Origin: Lepisosteus oculatus
Lineage: Eukaryota > Chordata > Actinopteri > Semionotiformes > Lepisosteidae
DNA: 64,000 nucleotides
Reading direction: 5' to 3'
NCBI RefSeq assembly: GCF_040954835.1
Contig: NC_090712.1
Location: 1,249,284-1,313,283, forward strand
Position numbers and translations under genes: made by a program. Below, piece after piece: positions 1 through 12,188 of this stretch. The stretch's first letter is position 1. Every line of letters begins with the position of its first letter. The notes under the pieces were generated by a model that was given only the letters and a program-made list of their open reading frames with translations, did no database searches and was not told the DNA's origin.

Positions 1-119
1 ACGGAAATGAGAAAACCTTTCATCACACTCTGTAATTCATGCTTTAGTGCCCTCAAAAATGTCTCCTGATACTCAACTCAGTTCAACACCTTTCCGTCTG
101 AGGGACAGTGGACAGAGTG

Positions 120-255
120 GGACCGTCGTGATTCCACATGGACTTGTGTTCTCGCCTCTCCACACCGCCGGTTCGTCCCACAACACCTGGGAGCGAACCC
201 GGGTCTCCGGCGTGACGGCACAGGGAACCAGCCGAGTGAGCTAAAGGAGACCTCC
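120..255 (-). repeat. tRNA-derived SINE head
   Basis: Read on the - strand, this stretch has a tRNA-like A box (TAGCTCACTCGG, near 240) followed about 45 bases later by a B box (GGGTTCGCTCCC, near 190), the internal RNA polymerase III promoter layout of tRNA-derived SINEs. It does not fold as a credible functional tRNA because the arms do not pair cleanly. The 5' and 3' limits are approximate. Confidence 0.55.
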
Positions 256-2754
256 CCCGGCCCGGGCGGCTGAGGTCCCTGCTGCACCCAGGGAGGGTGA
301 TGACGTCACCGTTACAAGATCCCAGATAGATCATCCCAGTGGACTGAGACACACCCTCCCCCTCTGGCACTAATGCTAACAGAGCACACACAACCTCTCT
401 CAGCATGGCTCACACATAGACTGTGCTGTCACTCAAACCCAACCTCGTTACACACAGCTCATGCCTGGTGGAAGACACTCCATCTTGGACCCCCAGAGAT
501 TTATCTTTCGCCTTACAGAGATTTTCATTCTCGCCTCCATACTTGATTATATTGTCCTATCCTGTCCAGTTATTTGTTCCTGGCAAAATATAAATGACAG
601 GTTCATTTCAGGGCATTAATTTCTCTTATTTATTCCAGTGTATTGCAGGTGACCATGCCTTTATTTATTAGACAATTGTTGCTGTTTATATATCTGACAT
701 TAAATTTAATCTTTATACAGAGAAGCAATAAATATTGTTACAGCTTTAGGTGACTGAGAAGTGTCTCTTAGATTCTTCATCCATGATAACTGAATTATTC
801 CACATCCACTTATACAGATTTCCCTTTGGTTTACTGTACGATACAGCCCATGTAAATAACTATGAATGCACTCTGTGGCAACTGGCTGTGCTACACAAAA
901 ACAAACGGACAAATGAAAAGTGGTTTCTTCTGATTCTCTTGGTTGTTTTTATGGGTCGATAGAGAGACTTGATGGATACTGTGGGCATCGGGGGGATTTC
1001 TGGAATACGCAATGTTTGTAGTTCAAGTTACATTACTGTTACATCTATGGCTACTACACAATTTTACCAGTATCCAGTGAACAAAAAACACAAAGAAACC
1101 CTTCAGCTTTCTAAATTACGAAACAGCTGAGAGAAAGCAGAGCCACATCAGTTTACACATTCATACTGACTTCTTGCCACAGTCTGACTTGTGAGGGGAG
1201 ACAGCATGATGTTCTGAAGTCCCTTTCTTCTCACTGAAACACGCTCAGAATACAGCAGAGGATGGGCTTTCAGGCTCAGTGTGAAGCTTTCGTTCAAACT
1301 TCTGATGAATTAGAAATTAGACACAGGACTCTGTGTCACGAGTTGAATAAAAATTCAAGACAGAAGAGATTTGCAGCAGAGGATATGGATTTTCTGCCAT
1401 CCTGCTGGGACTGGGGAGTGTAGACTACTGCAGTGGATACGCCCTGAAAATCTCGCCTGTAAGAGACATAAACTCCTTTTATCCTCATTTACAAGATGAC
1501 CTCCCGATGCCGAAACACTGGTCAAACCCTTGCAGTCATCAGAGTTAACAGAAAAAAGCACAGCGATAACAGGTCTTGAAGACCAAAGTACATCATGTAC
1601 ATGCAGAAACTGCTGCATTAACTTGTGGCCTCTGGTTTGTGTTTCACAGATGATTCGGAGGTGAGTGAGCTGACCGAGGTGATTTTGCCACTGGAATCTC
1701 CCCTGACAGCAAACTTGCCTTGTGCCAAAGGGAACACAATGCCCCCTGTACACCTGTTCTTGTTCTTCACCCACCCACTTCTTGTTCACCCACCACTCGG
1801 GTAGTGGGACTGCTCAAACAGTTTTCTGCTGGCATTTCAGGTACACGGTGGAGGTCTGGACTGCAGTGGTGCTCTGTGGGTAATGGGGACTCTGGGATGC
1901 AGAGCAACAGCTTCCTGTGTGAGGGGGTGGGAGCAGAATGTGCCTGAGAGACAGCCCAGTCTCAGACTCTAGGACATGTGAGGCTGCAGAGATAAAGACC
2001 TTCCCTTCTTCTGACGGCATCATCAATAGGAGCTCTAAACCCCGTGATTTAGAGGTTTGCTGGATCTCCTGATGAATTCTTGAGGCCCCCCTGAAGAGCA
2101 CTTCAGCAAAGGTTGAATTCCACAGTGACCTCAAGAGGAAGGAATGCACAGCACAGCTGCACTGAGCACGCAGTTTCACAATGAAGTGATTATTCTTACT
2201 TCTCTTGTAATGCAACGCTACTTCTCTGTTGTACTTAATGGAACGTGCTGCTGTACCTTTCCCATGCCTGAAGGCAGGGAAACAGAGAGAACTCTCTTCT
2301 CACTGACATGATATGGCAGCAGCTACAAACTACAGGTGTTACGAGCATATTTCTAGCTCCGCTGAGCATGTAAAGTGTTTTTTTTCGTAGATTTTTTTAT
2401 GCAACTTTAATCGGCTTGTGCTTTAATCGGCTTGTGAGAATAGTTGGGTTTTTTTCCATGGGAGTGCATGTAAAATATCTACCGAGCACCGTACATTTCA
2501 GGCTGAAATCAAGTCAAACTGTCAATGTAGTTCAGCCCAGCACCCGGCAGTGCTATTGTCTTCCCTCACGCCTCTGCTGTCAGTCCTGCCTGTCCCTCGA
2601 CTGCAAACGGCCCCTTAAGAAAAGGCTCCCGATACACTAGGAAACTTAGCTGAGTATTTCAAATGAGCTTTAGAAAAAGAAAAGTCCAGTTGCATCTAAC
2701 TTATAATTGCAATTTCAGGTCTGTCTTGAAATACCACAAACTATTTAGACAGTT

Positions 2755-2990
2755 TAAAACTGAGGTCCTGACTCTTTGTCATTAAAGATCCGAAGGCAGT
2801 GTTCCAAGAGCAGGGTCCCAGTGTCCTGGCTGAATTCCACCCTGGATGTATACCATCAGGCCTCCCCTGCCTTCCCTAGATTAAACTAGTGATGTCATTC
2901 CCCATTCCTCACCCTGGTCTAGTGTGCCGTGGGGCTGCTGGTGCAGAGTTACTGTCATGTGTCGCCACGACACAGGGGAAGCTGAGCTTC
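2755..2990 (+). repeat. Fragment of 5S-headed SINE body
   Basis: The segment GAGGTCCTGACTCTTTGTCATTAAAGATC and what follows, up to a diverged CCCCATTCCTCACCCTGGTC section, aligns by eye with the body of the longer SINE at 31400-31893 (the GAGGTCCTGACTCTCTGTGGTC part). The 5S-like head and the tail are missing or too diverged to see, so this is a truncated copy. Confidence 0.5.
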
Positions 2991-5900
2991 AGTGGAGGAT
3001 GAAGTTGTTCCCCTCTTATTTTCACACATTTAGCATTTTGAAACCATTTGGGATGAAAATGGCTTTTAAATGCACAGAATTATTAAATTGCCATTGTTAT
3101 CACAACCACACAAAACTGTGGTATTTCATCACATATGCCGACAGCTTTGTCCAAAAATCAGCAGTTTTCTTTATTCTGCGTTTTTGCACACTGTGCCAGT
3201 ATGAAAGAGCACATATTTCAAAACAGCTGCAACATATTGAAAGCCGGCATGCAATAGTAAAAAATGTGCCTGCTTTGCTGACTGAAAAAGCTTGCCATAT
3301 GAAGGTATATGGATTAGCCACTTAAATTTCAATTGCATATGGCTTCTGGCAGAGTTCTGCAAGTTCTGCTTAAAGCTGTTTAAAAGCCATGCAAGGTATG
3401 CAAATCTCGACGAACTTTGAAATTGGACAGGCTTTTTCACAGCAACCCCTTTATAATCGATCGATCCGTCAGGGGCGCACTAATGTAACGCAACGTGTAC
3501 ACAAGCAACCCCAAGAAATGGGCTGGATATCTTCGGATTTTAAAGCAAGGAGAGATATAGGGGATGAATGTAAATTGCACTACTATCAGGGCATCACAGA
3601 AACAAATACCAATTTTTTAAAAAATCGGATGGAGAAAGCTGACCTCTGGAAACGTGGTTGCTTATTGTGTGCTGTCTGTACCCTATTTTGGATCCATAAA
3701 ACGAGACGTGACACTTAAACAAAAGCTCTGGGGATTCACGTTGTCATTAGGAATTGCAAGTCACCATGATGCCTCATGTGAAAGCCCTGAAAACACCTGC
3801 ACACCTGTCTGGGCGTCTATTTATAGACCAGTTTTCTCCCCACAGACACGCGCCGCACTGTCGCGCCCAGGTGAGTTTAGGGACGAAGTGCGGTTCTGTT
3901 CGGGGCTCTGCTGGGCACAGCTGTGGGTCGGGGCTGGAATGAATTCAGTCAGCTGTACCCAGGTAGCCAGCGGCCAGGGCGCACCTGCTGGCTCGCTGCC
4001 CATGTCGCGGAAAACAAGACGCTTCTCTGGAAAAGGCAGCCGCGGAAGTCGGCATCACGCGGAGGAACGCGCTGCTGTCCCGCAGCCGCGAGGTGTGAGC
4101 TCGCCGCAGAAAGCGGACCCGGGTTCACTTAACGGGTTGTGAGATACAATCCGGCTGAAATTTCAGCACAGTTGAGTGAGCAGCATTGAGCCGGGCCTTC
4201 TGTGGGTTGTGGTGTGTATAGAACAGATAAAGACCACGAGGAAACAAGCCCCCTCCATGTTTGGCTGAATTATTGATATCCTCTGGGCCACCCTACCCTT
4301 CTGCTGTAGCTCAGTCTCGGGGCCGTGTAATAACGCACTGGACTCCGAAAGACACGGCCTACACAGGCTCCTGCTTTTCGCGTTGGTTAGCTTCCTGTTT
4401 GTACATTTAATGTGTTTTAGAGATTCTATTCAAATTTCACCTGGAAACCGAAAGCCTGCCAGATTCCGAGCAGATTGTCAGACACAGGACCTTCAGTAAA
4501 ATGGAAAGACATCTCGCAGCGTTTGTATTAAAGAGAAAACACAGCACCACCCCGTACCAGCAATGCAAGAATTAAAAATATTTTATTTCTAATTTTCCCC
4601 GTGCTTCAAAGATATAGACATTTTGTTCCATGAAAGACCAGACATCTTTGACACACTGGACAGCTGCAGGAGAGATGGGGGACGACGGAAATGAGTGAAT
4701 AATTTTTTTTCCTAAGCTCCGTTTGAAATAACTGGTACAGGAAATGCAGAGGAGGTTTCTGGAAGACTTGCTCCGAGTCTCTGTGAAGAAATGAAGAGAT
4801 TTGATTTCAACAGCCACGGCTCTCCTGTATCTGCGCTGGAACAGATGGAACACTCCTCTCGGAGTGCCATGTCCAACATCAGACACATGCAGCCTCGCCA
4901 TCGCCGTGACCGTACAGGTGACTCAGCTGTAACCTCAGGTGGGGGCTCAGAACGCTCCTCGGCCGCACAAAAATTCAGACAAGACGTTAATCACTTGGGA
5001 TTCTGGGACAAAGTGAAAAACTTGCACTGCTGATGCCAACACCTGGTAGCATTGATTGTGTGTTGACATTGTGGTACTGTACCAACACTTTCTGAAGGTC
5101 TGGTTGTTTAACAGTACTGCCTGTGAAACAGGGCGTTTCTGAAATCTTCACATCGACCTTTTATCATCAGCAGACAGCTGTCAGGGGTTCAAGAAGCCAG
5201 ACTCTGACGGAAAACTGTACCTGTTTCCGGCAGATATCTGATACGCACACATAACAGAATTCACTAGGAAGTGTAAAAAAGTGATTACTTTCTTACACAA
5301 TGAACACGTGGAATTCCCCGTGCTAATATAAATGGTTCTTCAAATGAAACAAAAAATGAAGCTAGTATGTATAACATAGCAAGATTTCTAAAAGGACCAA
5401 GGAAATTCTAAGCAGTTCTAAAACAGACAACAGTAACCCACACTGGAGATCTGGGATGGGCCTGCAGCCCATACATGGCAAAGAGCTGAAACAAAAACAT
5501 GATGAGACTTGTTTCTATTATACTTCCTATTAAGACAATAACATAGAAACACAACATGTCAAATAGAAACAAAAAAGATATTTAATTCACACACACATAT
5601 CTGGAACATGACCACCTTCACATACGGGATATGCAGCGATCCGTGACACAGTGGTCTATCACACAAAACTACGGGAAAGGAGCGGACGTTTGCCCAGGAT
5701 CTTGGCAGGAAAATCTCATTTCAGGCCGGGGCCCGGGTGAGGCGCACACACGGCACAGAGCGGCTATTTTCCAGGTCCTCCCAGCAGATCGGCGCCTCGG
5801 CTCACTTGAAGATGCCATTCCGCTGAGCTGGGCTCGTTCACAGGGAGGGCTCCCAGCTCTGCTGGCTCCGGTCCCAGTGTCCTAGTTCTCCCGTCCTGCC

Positions 5901-6399
5901 TCTGTGATCACTGGCATTTACTGAACAACACAACTTTGTACATTCTGCTGTGCAAATGAAACTGCAATTAATTAAACAGTTGGAGGAATGTTTTCCAGAT
6001 ACTCCTGGGCTAATTTGACTGTGCTCCACGCTTTTTTTTTTCCTTACCCTGGATTAGACATGGGAGTATTCTCCCAGTGCCGTTTCAAAAGCACACAACC
6101 AGAATGTGTTTTTTTCAGGTATTTTGTTTAACTGGAAGACCTTACCATTAGCATTAAGCAGAGCAATTCACCAATTTTGAAGAGTACACTTGAGCTTTCC
6201 CTTAGTCTTAAACTCATCCGGTTTAAGTCTGAATAAAGCTCTACTGTAAATACACCCCTGCCTCTGCTGCCAAGATGTTTTAGGAACTCGAAAGGCTAAG
6301 TTATCACCCCAAAAATATCAGCCAGAGAAGAAAACGTGACTCTGTATCTCCCGAAAAAGGGATGTCTCTTTTGAATTCTGCTGTATTTCTGTAATATAC

Positions 6400-6605
6400 A
6401 TAAGAACATAAGAACAATTCCAAAGGAGAGGAGGGCATTCAGCCTATCTGACCCTTGTGCTAGTTAGGAGTTAAACTGATCCCAGGATCATATTCAGATG
6501 TTAAGAAAAAAACAGGGTATCGGTTTCAACTTAGCTGGGCAGCTTTATCCAGACCCCCACCACCCTTTGTGTAAAGGAGCGCCTCCTGATCTTGGTTTTT
6601 AATGA
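6400..6605 (-). repeat. CR1-like LINE 3' fragment
   Basis: It starts CATAAGAACATAAGAACAATT and continues with a GAGAGGAGGGCATTCAGCC block. This is the reverse complement of the block ending the copies at 22288-22490 and 23060-23285. The element is a common LINE 3' end in fish genomes, of CR1 type as far as I can judge from memory. The coding strand of the LINE is the - strand here. No intact frame remains. Confidence 0.55.
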
Positions 6606-8740
6606 ACCGTATATGCTGAACGATGTCAGTAAGAGCTACAGCTTGTGAACAAGTGTATCCCAGGCTTTCTGCCCAAACTTCACACCCCCTGCGTCGCCTC
6701 TGTTCTTGTTGTCACAGCGCCTGGGCTACGAAGAGCACCCGAAACCCTGTCCATGCGCATTCTTACACTTTCAAACATGTCGTTAAAGTTTATACGTTGT
6801 CTTCAGCCGGCGCGCTACTTGAAAAAAAAATATGTGAGCGTAGTAGATAACACTATCAAGGCCATTTTAACACACAGATAAACCGTTTACAGATGCCTTC
6901 CATTTCAGGTCTTTCACAATCAGCAGTTTATTATTTTTGAATTCGACACGGTTTTGTTCTGCTCTAACCTCTGCTCTGCCGGGGTTGGGGTGCAGGACTG
7001 TTTGCAATCTGTCGCGACGCTACCGAGACAATCGCGCCTGTGTGTCAGAAACGGGAACCTCGTTTCTGCGCTCAGCTCCGAGTCTCTACCGGGATTTCAG
7101 AAAACTGCTGAAAACGCTAGACTAGTATTTAAAGCTATCAGTCAGTCAATATTTTTAAAATATTTTTTTTTCTCTGCGGGTCGTCGGAGGTGTTGTGAGA
7201 TTACCTGTAAACAGCAGTTTACAGCAAATCGGAAACTAAATGTAAATTTCGTCTGACATTTTAAGCGCACAAAAAAACCGGGGTGACGTTTAACAGTCAC
7301 TTAACTGTATTCCTAATCATTTTACTACCTGTATCGATCATAGGTTATCGAATGCTTACATTTATCATTAAAAGCATGCAAAGACAAAATGCCTTAGAAA
7401 TAAGCAGTCTTTTCAAATAAATCCACAAAATTGTTTTAATAAAAATATTAAGCTTCCTTCTGTAAGAACCAATTCATGCTCAATTTTTACGTTCTTATGC
7501 TTTGATTTATAAACAATTTGTTATGTTTTTTTTCCTCCTGTTAAGCCCAGTTCAGCTGAAAAAAAAAAACAATATTCGCTATTCTGCTTTCCGGTGCAAT
7601 TCTGGTGAAGTGTATTACTTCTCAGTTGGTTTCGCGTTACCAAAGCTTTCCTGTGAGGAGTGAACGTGAAATTTTACGATTTTTATCGCGCAGGCTTTAA
7701 CAAAAATAATTACCCGGGAATAAAAAAAAACACACACGTGTAACTAAGCGTCAATCCCTCGAAACATATTACAGCTACCGTTAAAAGACTGGATGAGGAA
7801 GTTCAATTTGAAGAGCGAAAGCGGAAAATACAGAACTGAATCTCTCAGCAGCGTCTCTGTAACACATTCCCGCAGTTCCAGTGAAGGAGTACGGACTGCG
7901 TTTGACAAGCGCGTCACTCATTAAAAAACATTTAAAACGCAGTTTTAAAAAGACCTTTAAACATTTGGTTTAAAACATTAAATCGTTGAGATGTCAATTT
8001 AATCACATTTCATCCGTTTTTCTCATGCCGTACTTGAGACTCCAGTTGCCCCTTTGGTCAATGTCATTGTATTTAAATCTAAACTGTGGAATAATTTCCG
8101 ATCATGAAATAAAACGATCTTACTGTCGTTCCGCACTCTCTATTTCAGTGGCTACCTGCTGCAGGACACATTGACTTCAAACAAACGTTACAAATCGCGC
8201 CTCGCAGTTCATGACGAGTAGCGTATCCTTTTAATCTGTATTAAAGAAAAGCAAGACATTGGGGAAGCAGACGGCGATACTGATGAGTCGTCACGGCAAG
8301 AGACTGTTCCTAGAAAGAGAGGCTACAGTATTTTAATTAACAAAGTCGTATTTGTGTAACTTCAACACAATTTCCGTCTCTTTTCAGATTTGAAATTGAC
8401 ATCTTCGTGAATTCGCGTACGTTATGATACAGTAAATGCTTTATTATATCTGTCTGGGATACAGCTGTCAAACACAAACAGCTATTTTAAGGATAATGAT
8501 TCACAGCTGCTCTCTGACTCGAAGAGTGCGTTTCACCGCGGTCAGTGAGTAAATACAGGCTGTAGCGAAATTACAAGTCAATTAACCGATTTTAAGACAA
8601 TTCCGACACGCGGCTTAAACCTACGCGCACATAAATGCTGAAAATAACCTCGACAGCATGCAGACACTGGGAGTCATTTTTTTGCACATTTCGGTACAGT
8701 TCGTGGATGGTGTTACACTCGGTCAGGGTGGGGAAACGCG

Positions 8741-8778
8741 CACACACACACACACATATGCAAACGCACACACACACA
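8741..8778. repeat. (CA)n microsatellite
   Basis: Two CA runs, 8741-8756 and about 8767-8778, are separated by a short TATGCAAACG interruption. They lie just upstream of the ZBTB18 CpG island. Confidence 0.9.
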
Positions 8779-9234
8779 ACCTGCGCTCATGCATGACCGG
8801 CACAGCGGACACGGGCTTTCCCTCCGTCGGTCTTTACCTACGAACACATCCAGCACACCCTGCACAGCAGAAACAGCACAAGGCGGCGGCCTGGCGGCTC
8901 CGCTCTCCCCCGGCCGCGGCACCTGTTCCCTGCGGCCCCGCCAGGACTACAACACCCAGGCGCCACCGCGCTCCGGCTGCCCGTCTCGCTCCCTGCGCTC
9001 TGCGCCAGTCCGCTTGAGGAAACCAGCTCGCTTTGGCCTTTTTTTTCTGCCTTCTCACTGTTGCCTGGTGTCAACCTACGCCGAACAAACAGACGTCCCT
9101 CCCACTCCCCCCTCCCTCTCCCCCCTCCCCCTCCGAGCGGCCGCCTCCGATTGGCTGGCGCGCCGCGGCCCGCCGCCGCCATTGGCCGCCGCGGCCGCCC
9201 GTCACGGCGCGTCCCCCTCCGCCGGAGAGTTGAG

Positions 9235-9408
9235 TAGCAACAGCTCGGAAACATCTGGCTGCCGCAGCTCGTCGGGTCCCCGCTCTGTCTTTTCTGCCTC
9301 TGCAGGTTGTTATGGGGAGCAGCGGAAAGTCGCGGTAGCTCTTTTTGTTGTGGTCGGTTTTTTCCTCGGCGAGCAGGGAGGGGAGGGCGACGCGGGGCAC
9401 CGCTGCCT
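9235..9408 (+). other. ZBTB18: ZBTB18 non-coding first exon (inferred)
   Basis: A strong splice donor, CCT|GTGAGTACG, starts at 9409, about 170 bp below the paired CCAAT boxes. The natural partner is the acceptor at 13533-13534 in front of the coding exon, giving a 5' UTR intron of about 4.1 kb. The left boundary is only an estimate. A start codon followed by a long frame lies at 9345 but crosses the donor, so it is unlikely to be used. Transcript data would decide. Confidence 0.5.
9250..9259 (+). promoter_or_regulatory. ZBTB18: Match to ZBTB18 (RP58) binding consensus
   Basis: AACATCTGGC fits the published RP58 consensus (A/C)ACATCTG(G/T)(A/C) at every position. It lies about 65 bp below the nearer CCAAT box, near the inferred start of transcription. 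Whether the protein binds its own promoter here is inference. Confidence 0.45.
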
Positions 9409-9861
9409 GTGAGTACGCCGAGCCGCCGGGGTGTTTCGGGCCGGGAGGGGGGCGAGGGGAGCCGAGCGAGGAAGCGGCGAGCGAGCGGGCGGGCGGCGGG
9501 GGGGGCAGGCTGCAAGGAGACGGAAAAGTAGTGATCTTCCTGGGGCGCCGCTGCCGGGGCAGCCCGGGGAGTTGCGGGGCTCGCCGCTGCGGGAGACAGC
9601 GCTGGCGGGGCCTGCAGCCCGGCGGGCAGCGGTCGGGCAGCGCCGGTGCCTCGGCTACCGGTCGTGGCGTGGCGTGGCGTGACCGTGTGCGCCAGTGGGC
9701 TGGCTGTGGCTCCTGGGTCCCCCCACGCTGCTGCCTCCGCGCCCGGGGCGCCGCTCAGCGCGGGGCTGGAGCTGGGGGACAGAGCGCCCTGCCCAGGGCG
9801 TCCCGGGAAGTTTGGAGAGAAGTTCGCTGTGAAACTGTTGCTTCTTGTGCGGGTTTCCCTT

Positions 9862-9888
9862 TTGTTGTTGCTGCTGCTGCTGCTGCTG
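9862..9888 (+). repeat. (TTG/CTG)n triplet tract
   Basis: Three TTG units run into six CTG units in the presumed first intron of ZBTB18, inside the CpG island. It is short and uninterrupted in its CTG part. Confidence 0.85.
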
Positions 9889-10910
9889 CAAGGGTCGGTC
9901 ATCTGTCACGCGTGAGAGGAGGCTTCTGCTCTGATCAAGGAGCAAAGAAAGCCTCGATCCCGGGGAGGAAAGTGACACTCAGGGGCCACAAGGACACACG
10001 TGTTTCCTTGTTTGCCCCGGCGCTCTCTCGTCGCCCCTCCGCGAGAGCCGGGAGCCCCGCAGGCGGTGTCGCCGGGGGCCGCCGCCGCTGTGCCGGGCGG
10101 TGAGGTCGCCTGCAGCCCGGGCAGGGGAGCTCCGTGACCTCCGGCGGGCTTGTAGGAGCCGGCCGCGGCTCTTGGCGATGTCCTGAGGAATTGCCGAGCC
10201 CTCACCCCCACACCCGGGCCAGAAGCTCCGAATTTACCCCCCTGTTTTCGGCAAATGTGCCCACACGGGACCCCGGGGTGGAGCGGGTTTACAGGTGATT
10301 CAGCGGTGCAACTTCTGACTGCTCGGATGTGAAGAGAAATGAGAGGAATGTGGGCGATATTGGCCATTAGTCTGTGCTCGGTGGCGGCCGGCGACAGGTG
10401 CCGAGTCGCGTGTGGTGTTGGTGTCGTGCGGTGTTACCGGACCGGACGGGTCGGGTCGGGCCACACGCACCGGTCTGAGGTTCCGCCGCAGAACACAGAC
10501 CCCCCTCCCGTCGCCCCGGCTCCGGTGAGCTCCCGTGTGGGGTTTGCGCCGAGTGAAACTCGAGGTGTCGGCGGCCGCAGCCGAACAGGAACCGAACCGC
10601 GAGATCGTCACCCGCGAGGGGGAGCCGGATACTTTCAGGCGCGCCGCTGCAGCAGGGCAGCCTTAACACAACAACAACAAAACGAAACTTGGTCAAAACT
10701 CTTCTGGCTTGCGTATTTTATTTTATTTTATTATTTTTTTTTGGGGGGGACAGTCTTTCCCTGTCTTCTTTTTCTTATTTTTTTTAAATCAGTTATCCAG
10801 TGAATGGCGGCTCTGGCGAGGGCACTGAACCGTAAAGAAGTCGAAAACAATATCAGCTGCAGAACTGTCAGTTGCAAATCTGCGGAGTGGGGCTCTGTGG
10901 AGGGTTACTG

Positions 10911-10929
10911 GCCGGGGGGGGGCGGTTGT

Positions 10930-10960
<31 letters not shown>

Positions 10961-10968
10961 GGTTGGGG
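10911..10968 (+). repeat. G-rich / (GT)n tract with a 19-G run
   Basis: A nine-G run, then (GT)n, then 19 consecutive G at 10944-10962 and a further GGGG. It can form G-quadruplexes on the + strand, and homopolymer length is error-prone in assemblies. A ten-G run follows near 11131-11140. Confidence 0.9.
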
Positions 10969-11282
10969 AGAGGAATGCACACTCCAAAAAACTGGAAGGA
11001 TTTTAAATGCATCCCTCCAGTAATGCAGTAAACCAGGCTAGAAAAAAAAAGTGTCAGACCTGTTTGGTAAAGTTGTCTTTCCGTGCAGATTGGAGGGGTG
11101 TGTGTGTGTGTTTTGAAGTGTATTTGTAATGGGGGGGGGGTTGACCAGTTCTCCCCAAACAATTCGATGTACAATTTCTTTTAAAGAAAGGGAGGAAAAA
11201 AAAGTTGTGTAAAGAAGAGGCTGGTGGCAAGAGTGTAGAGGAGTAACATATGGCATTAAAAGGAGCACAGCTGGAGGTAGCA

Positions 11283-11493
11283 TTTCCATCTGAACATGAT
11301 GTCAGAGCAGCTGACAGACTGCCATCCCCCCGCCTTTTATTCTAGCACACAGGCAGGGAGTTAGTGTGTGCGGCTCTGCGTGCGGAGAAGGTATCTCGTT
11401 CGCTTCCAGCGTCCTCTCCACTCGGCATCTGTCTCTCGGCTCGGCGGAGGAGCTGCGGCCGGGGCTCGGTCCGGTTGGTGCTGCCTGCAGCAG
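11283..11493 (+). other. ZBTB18: Candidate alternative ZBTB18 leader exon
   Basis: A moderately GC-rich segment ends in the donor GCAG|GTACGG at 11494. It is rich in pyrimidine blocks and contains CATCTG (11288) and CAGCTG (11309) E-boxes at its start. ZBTB18 is known to have alternative 5' ends in mammals, so this could be a second first exon. The left end is unknown and there is no transcript evidence. Confidence 0.3.
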
Positions 11494-12105
11494 GTACGGT
11501 AGGGAGGGCTGTCAGGGCTGATGTCCGCGGGCACGCTGGCTCTGTGATTGTTCCAGCGTGCTCGATTGTTTGCTTTTCGGGACTCAACTTGGTAGGGAGG
11601 TGGAGATGAATGGGAAACTTTTTTTTTTTTTCCGCTTTTCGCATAGTGCATCCGGAATTCAATTCCTGACGGCAGTTGTGGTATTTGAGTGCCCACAGTG
11701 CCTTTACCTTCCTTTTGTTGTAAAACAGGCTGTTGATGTTTGTGTCTTGTACACAAGAGATTTTTGTTTTATTGCAGCTGATGTATTCGTTGATGCCACT
11801 GTGTGTTTTAGGGGAGAGAAAAAATCGGCAGGAAGAATTCCAGCTAGGGAACGAAAGAACTTTATTCTCTTTTTTTTTTCTACAAAAATAACGATAGCCC
11901 TCAAAAGGGGGAGAGTATGTAAAGCACAGAGGAAAAAGTCGTGACTTCAAAAGAAACCATGCCAGGCTGTGTAGACAGGTTTTTTTTTCCTTTTCATTTT
12001 ACCCATCTAAAATAGCAGGGTAATTATTTGAAAGCATTTCTTTCCTTTTTTTGTCATAGTGACTAATTTAGGACTTGCAGATTTGAGCTGCCTGAATTGG
12101 CCAGA

Positions 12106-12188
12106 CAGCTGTAATCGCACTCCTCCTAGTCCTAATCTCTTTATCTGGGCAGCAGCTGCCATATGGCCACAGTCAGCTGGATCAGATG
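12106..12188. promoter_or_regulatory. E-box cluster, candidate intronic enhancer
   Basis: Five E-boxes lie in 83 bp: CAGCTG at 12106, 12153 and 12174, CATATG at 12160 and CAGATG at 12183. They sit 1.4 kb before the ZBTB18 coding exon, in non-repetitive DNA with TAAT homeodomain-type cores nearby. In mammals ZBTB18 is activated by proneural and myogenic bHLH factors, which use such sites. Enhancer activity here is inferred. Confidence 0.4.

Larger units (their letters stand above)
1..8850. other. Upstream intergenic region, no gene recognised
   Basis: No open reading frame here resembles a known protein and all are short. Apart from the separately listed SINE and LINE fragments the DNA is AT-rich single-copy sequence. 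A small GC-richer patch at 3840-4140 has no recognisable exon. In human the next gene on this side is AKT3, transcribed away from ZBTB18; no AKT3 exon is visible here. Confidence 0.6.
8860..10640 (+). promoter_or_regulatory. ZBTB18: ZBTB18 CpG-island promoter
   Basis: About 1.8 kb of GC-rich, CpG-dense DNA in otherwise AT-rich surroundings, upstream of and co-oriented with ZBTB18. Two ATTGG sequences (CCAAT boxes on the - strand) sit at 9150-9154 and 9181-9185, in contexts TTGGCTGG and TTGGCCGCC, 31 bp apart. No TATA box is visible, as expected of a CpG-island promoter. From the CCAAT spacing I infer initiation around 9230-9290. Long open frames cross the island on both strands but follow from low stop-codon frequency in GC-rich DNA. 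Confidence 0.8.

Noticed and set aside
4300-4375. tRNA-like start (TGTAGCTCAGT) resembling a tRNA gene
   Set aside because: No B box or pairing acceptor and T arms follow.
8838-9902. 354-codon - strand frame across the CpG island
   Set aside because: Proline/alanine/arginine-rich, crosses the promoter and a CAG tract, no domain; typical of CpG islands.
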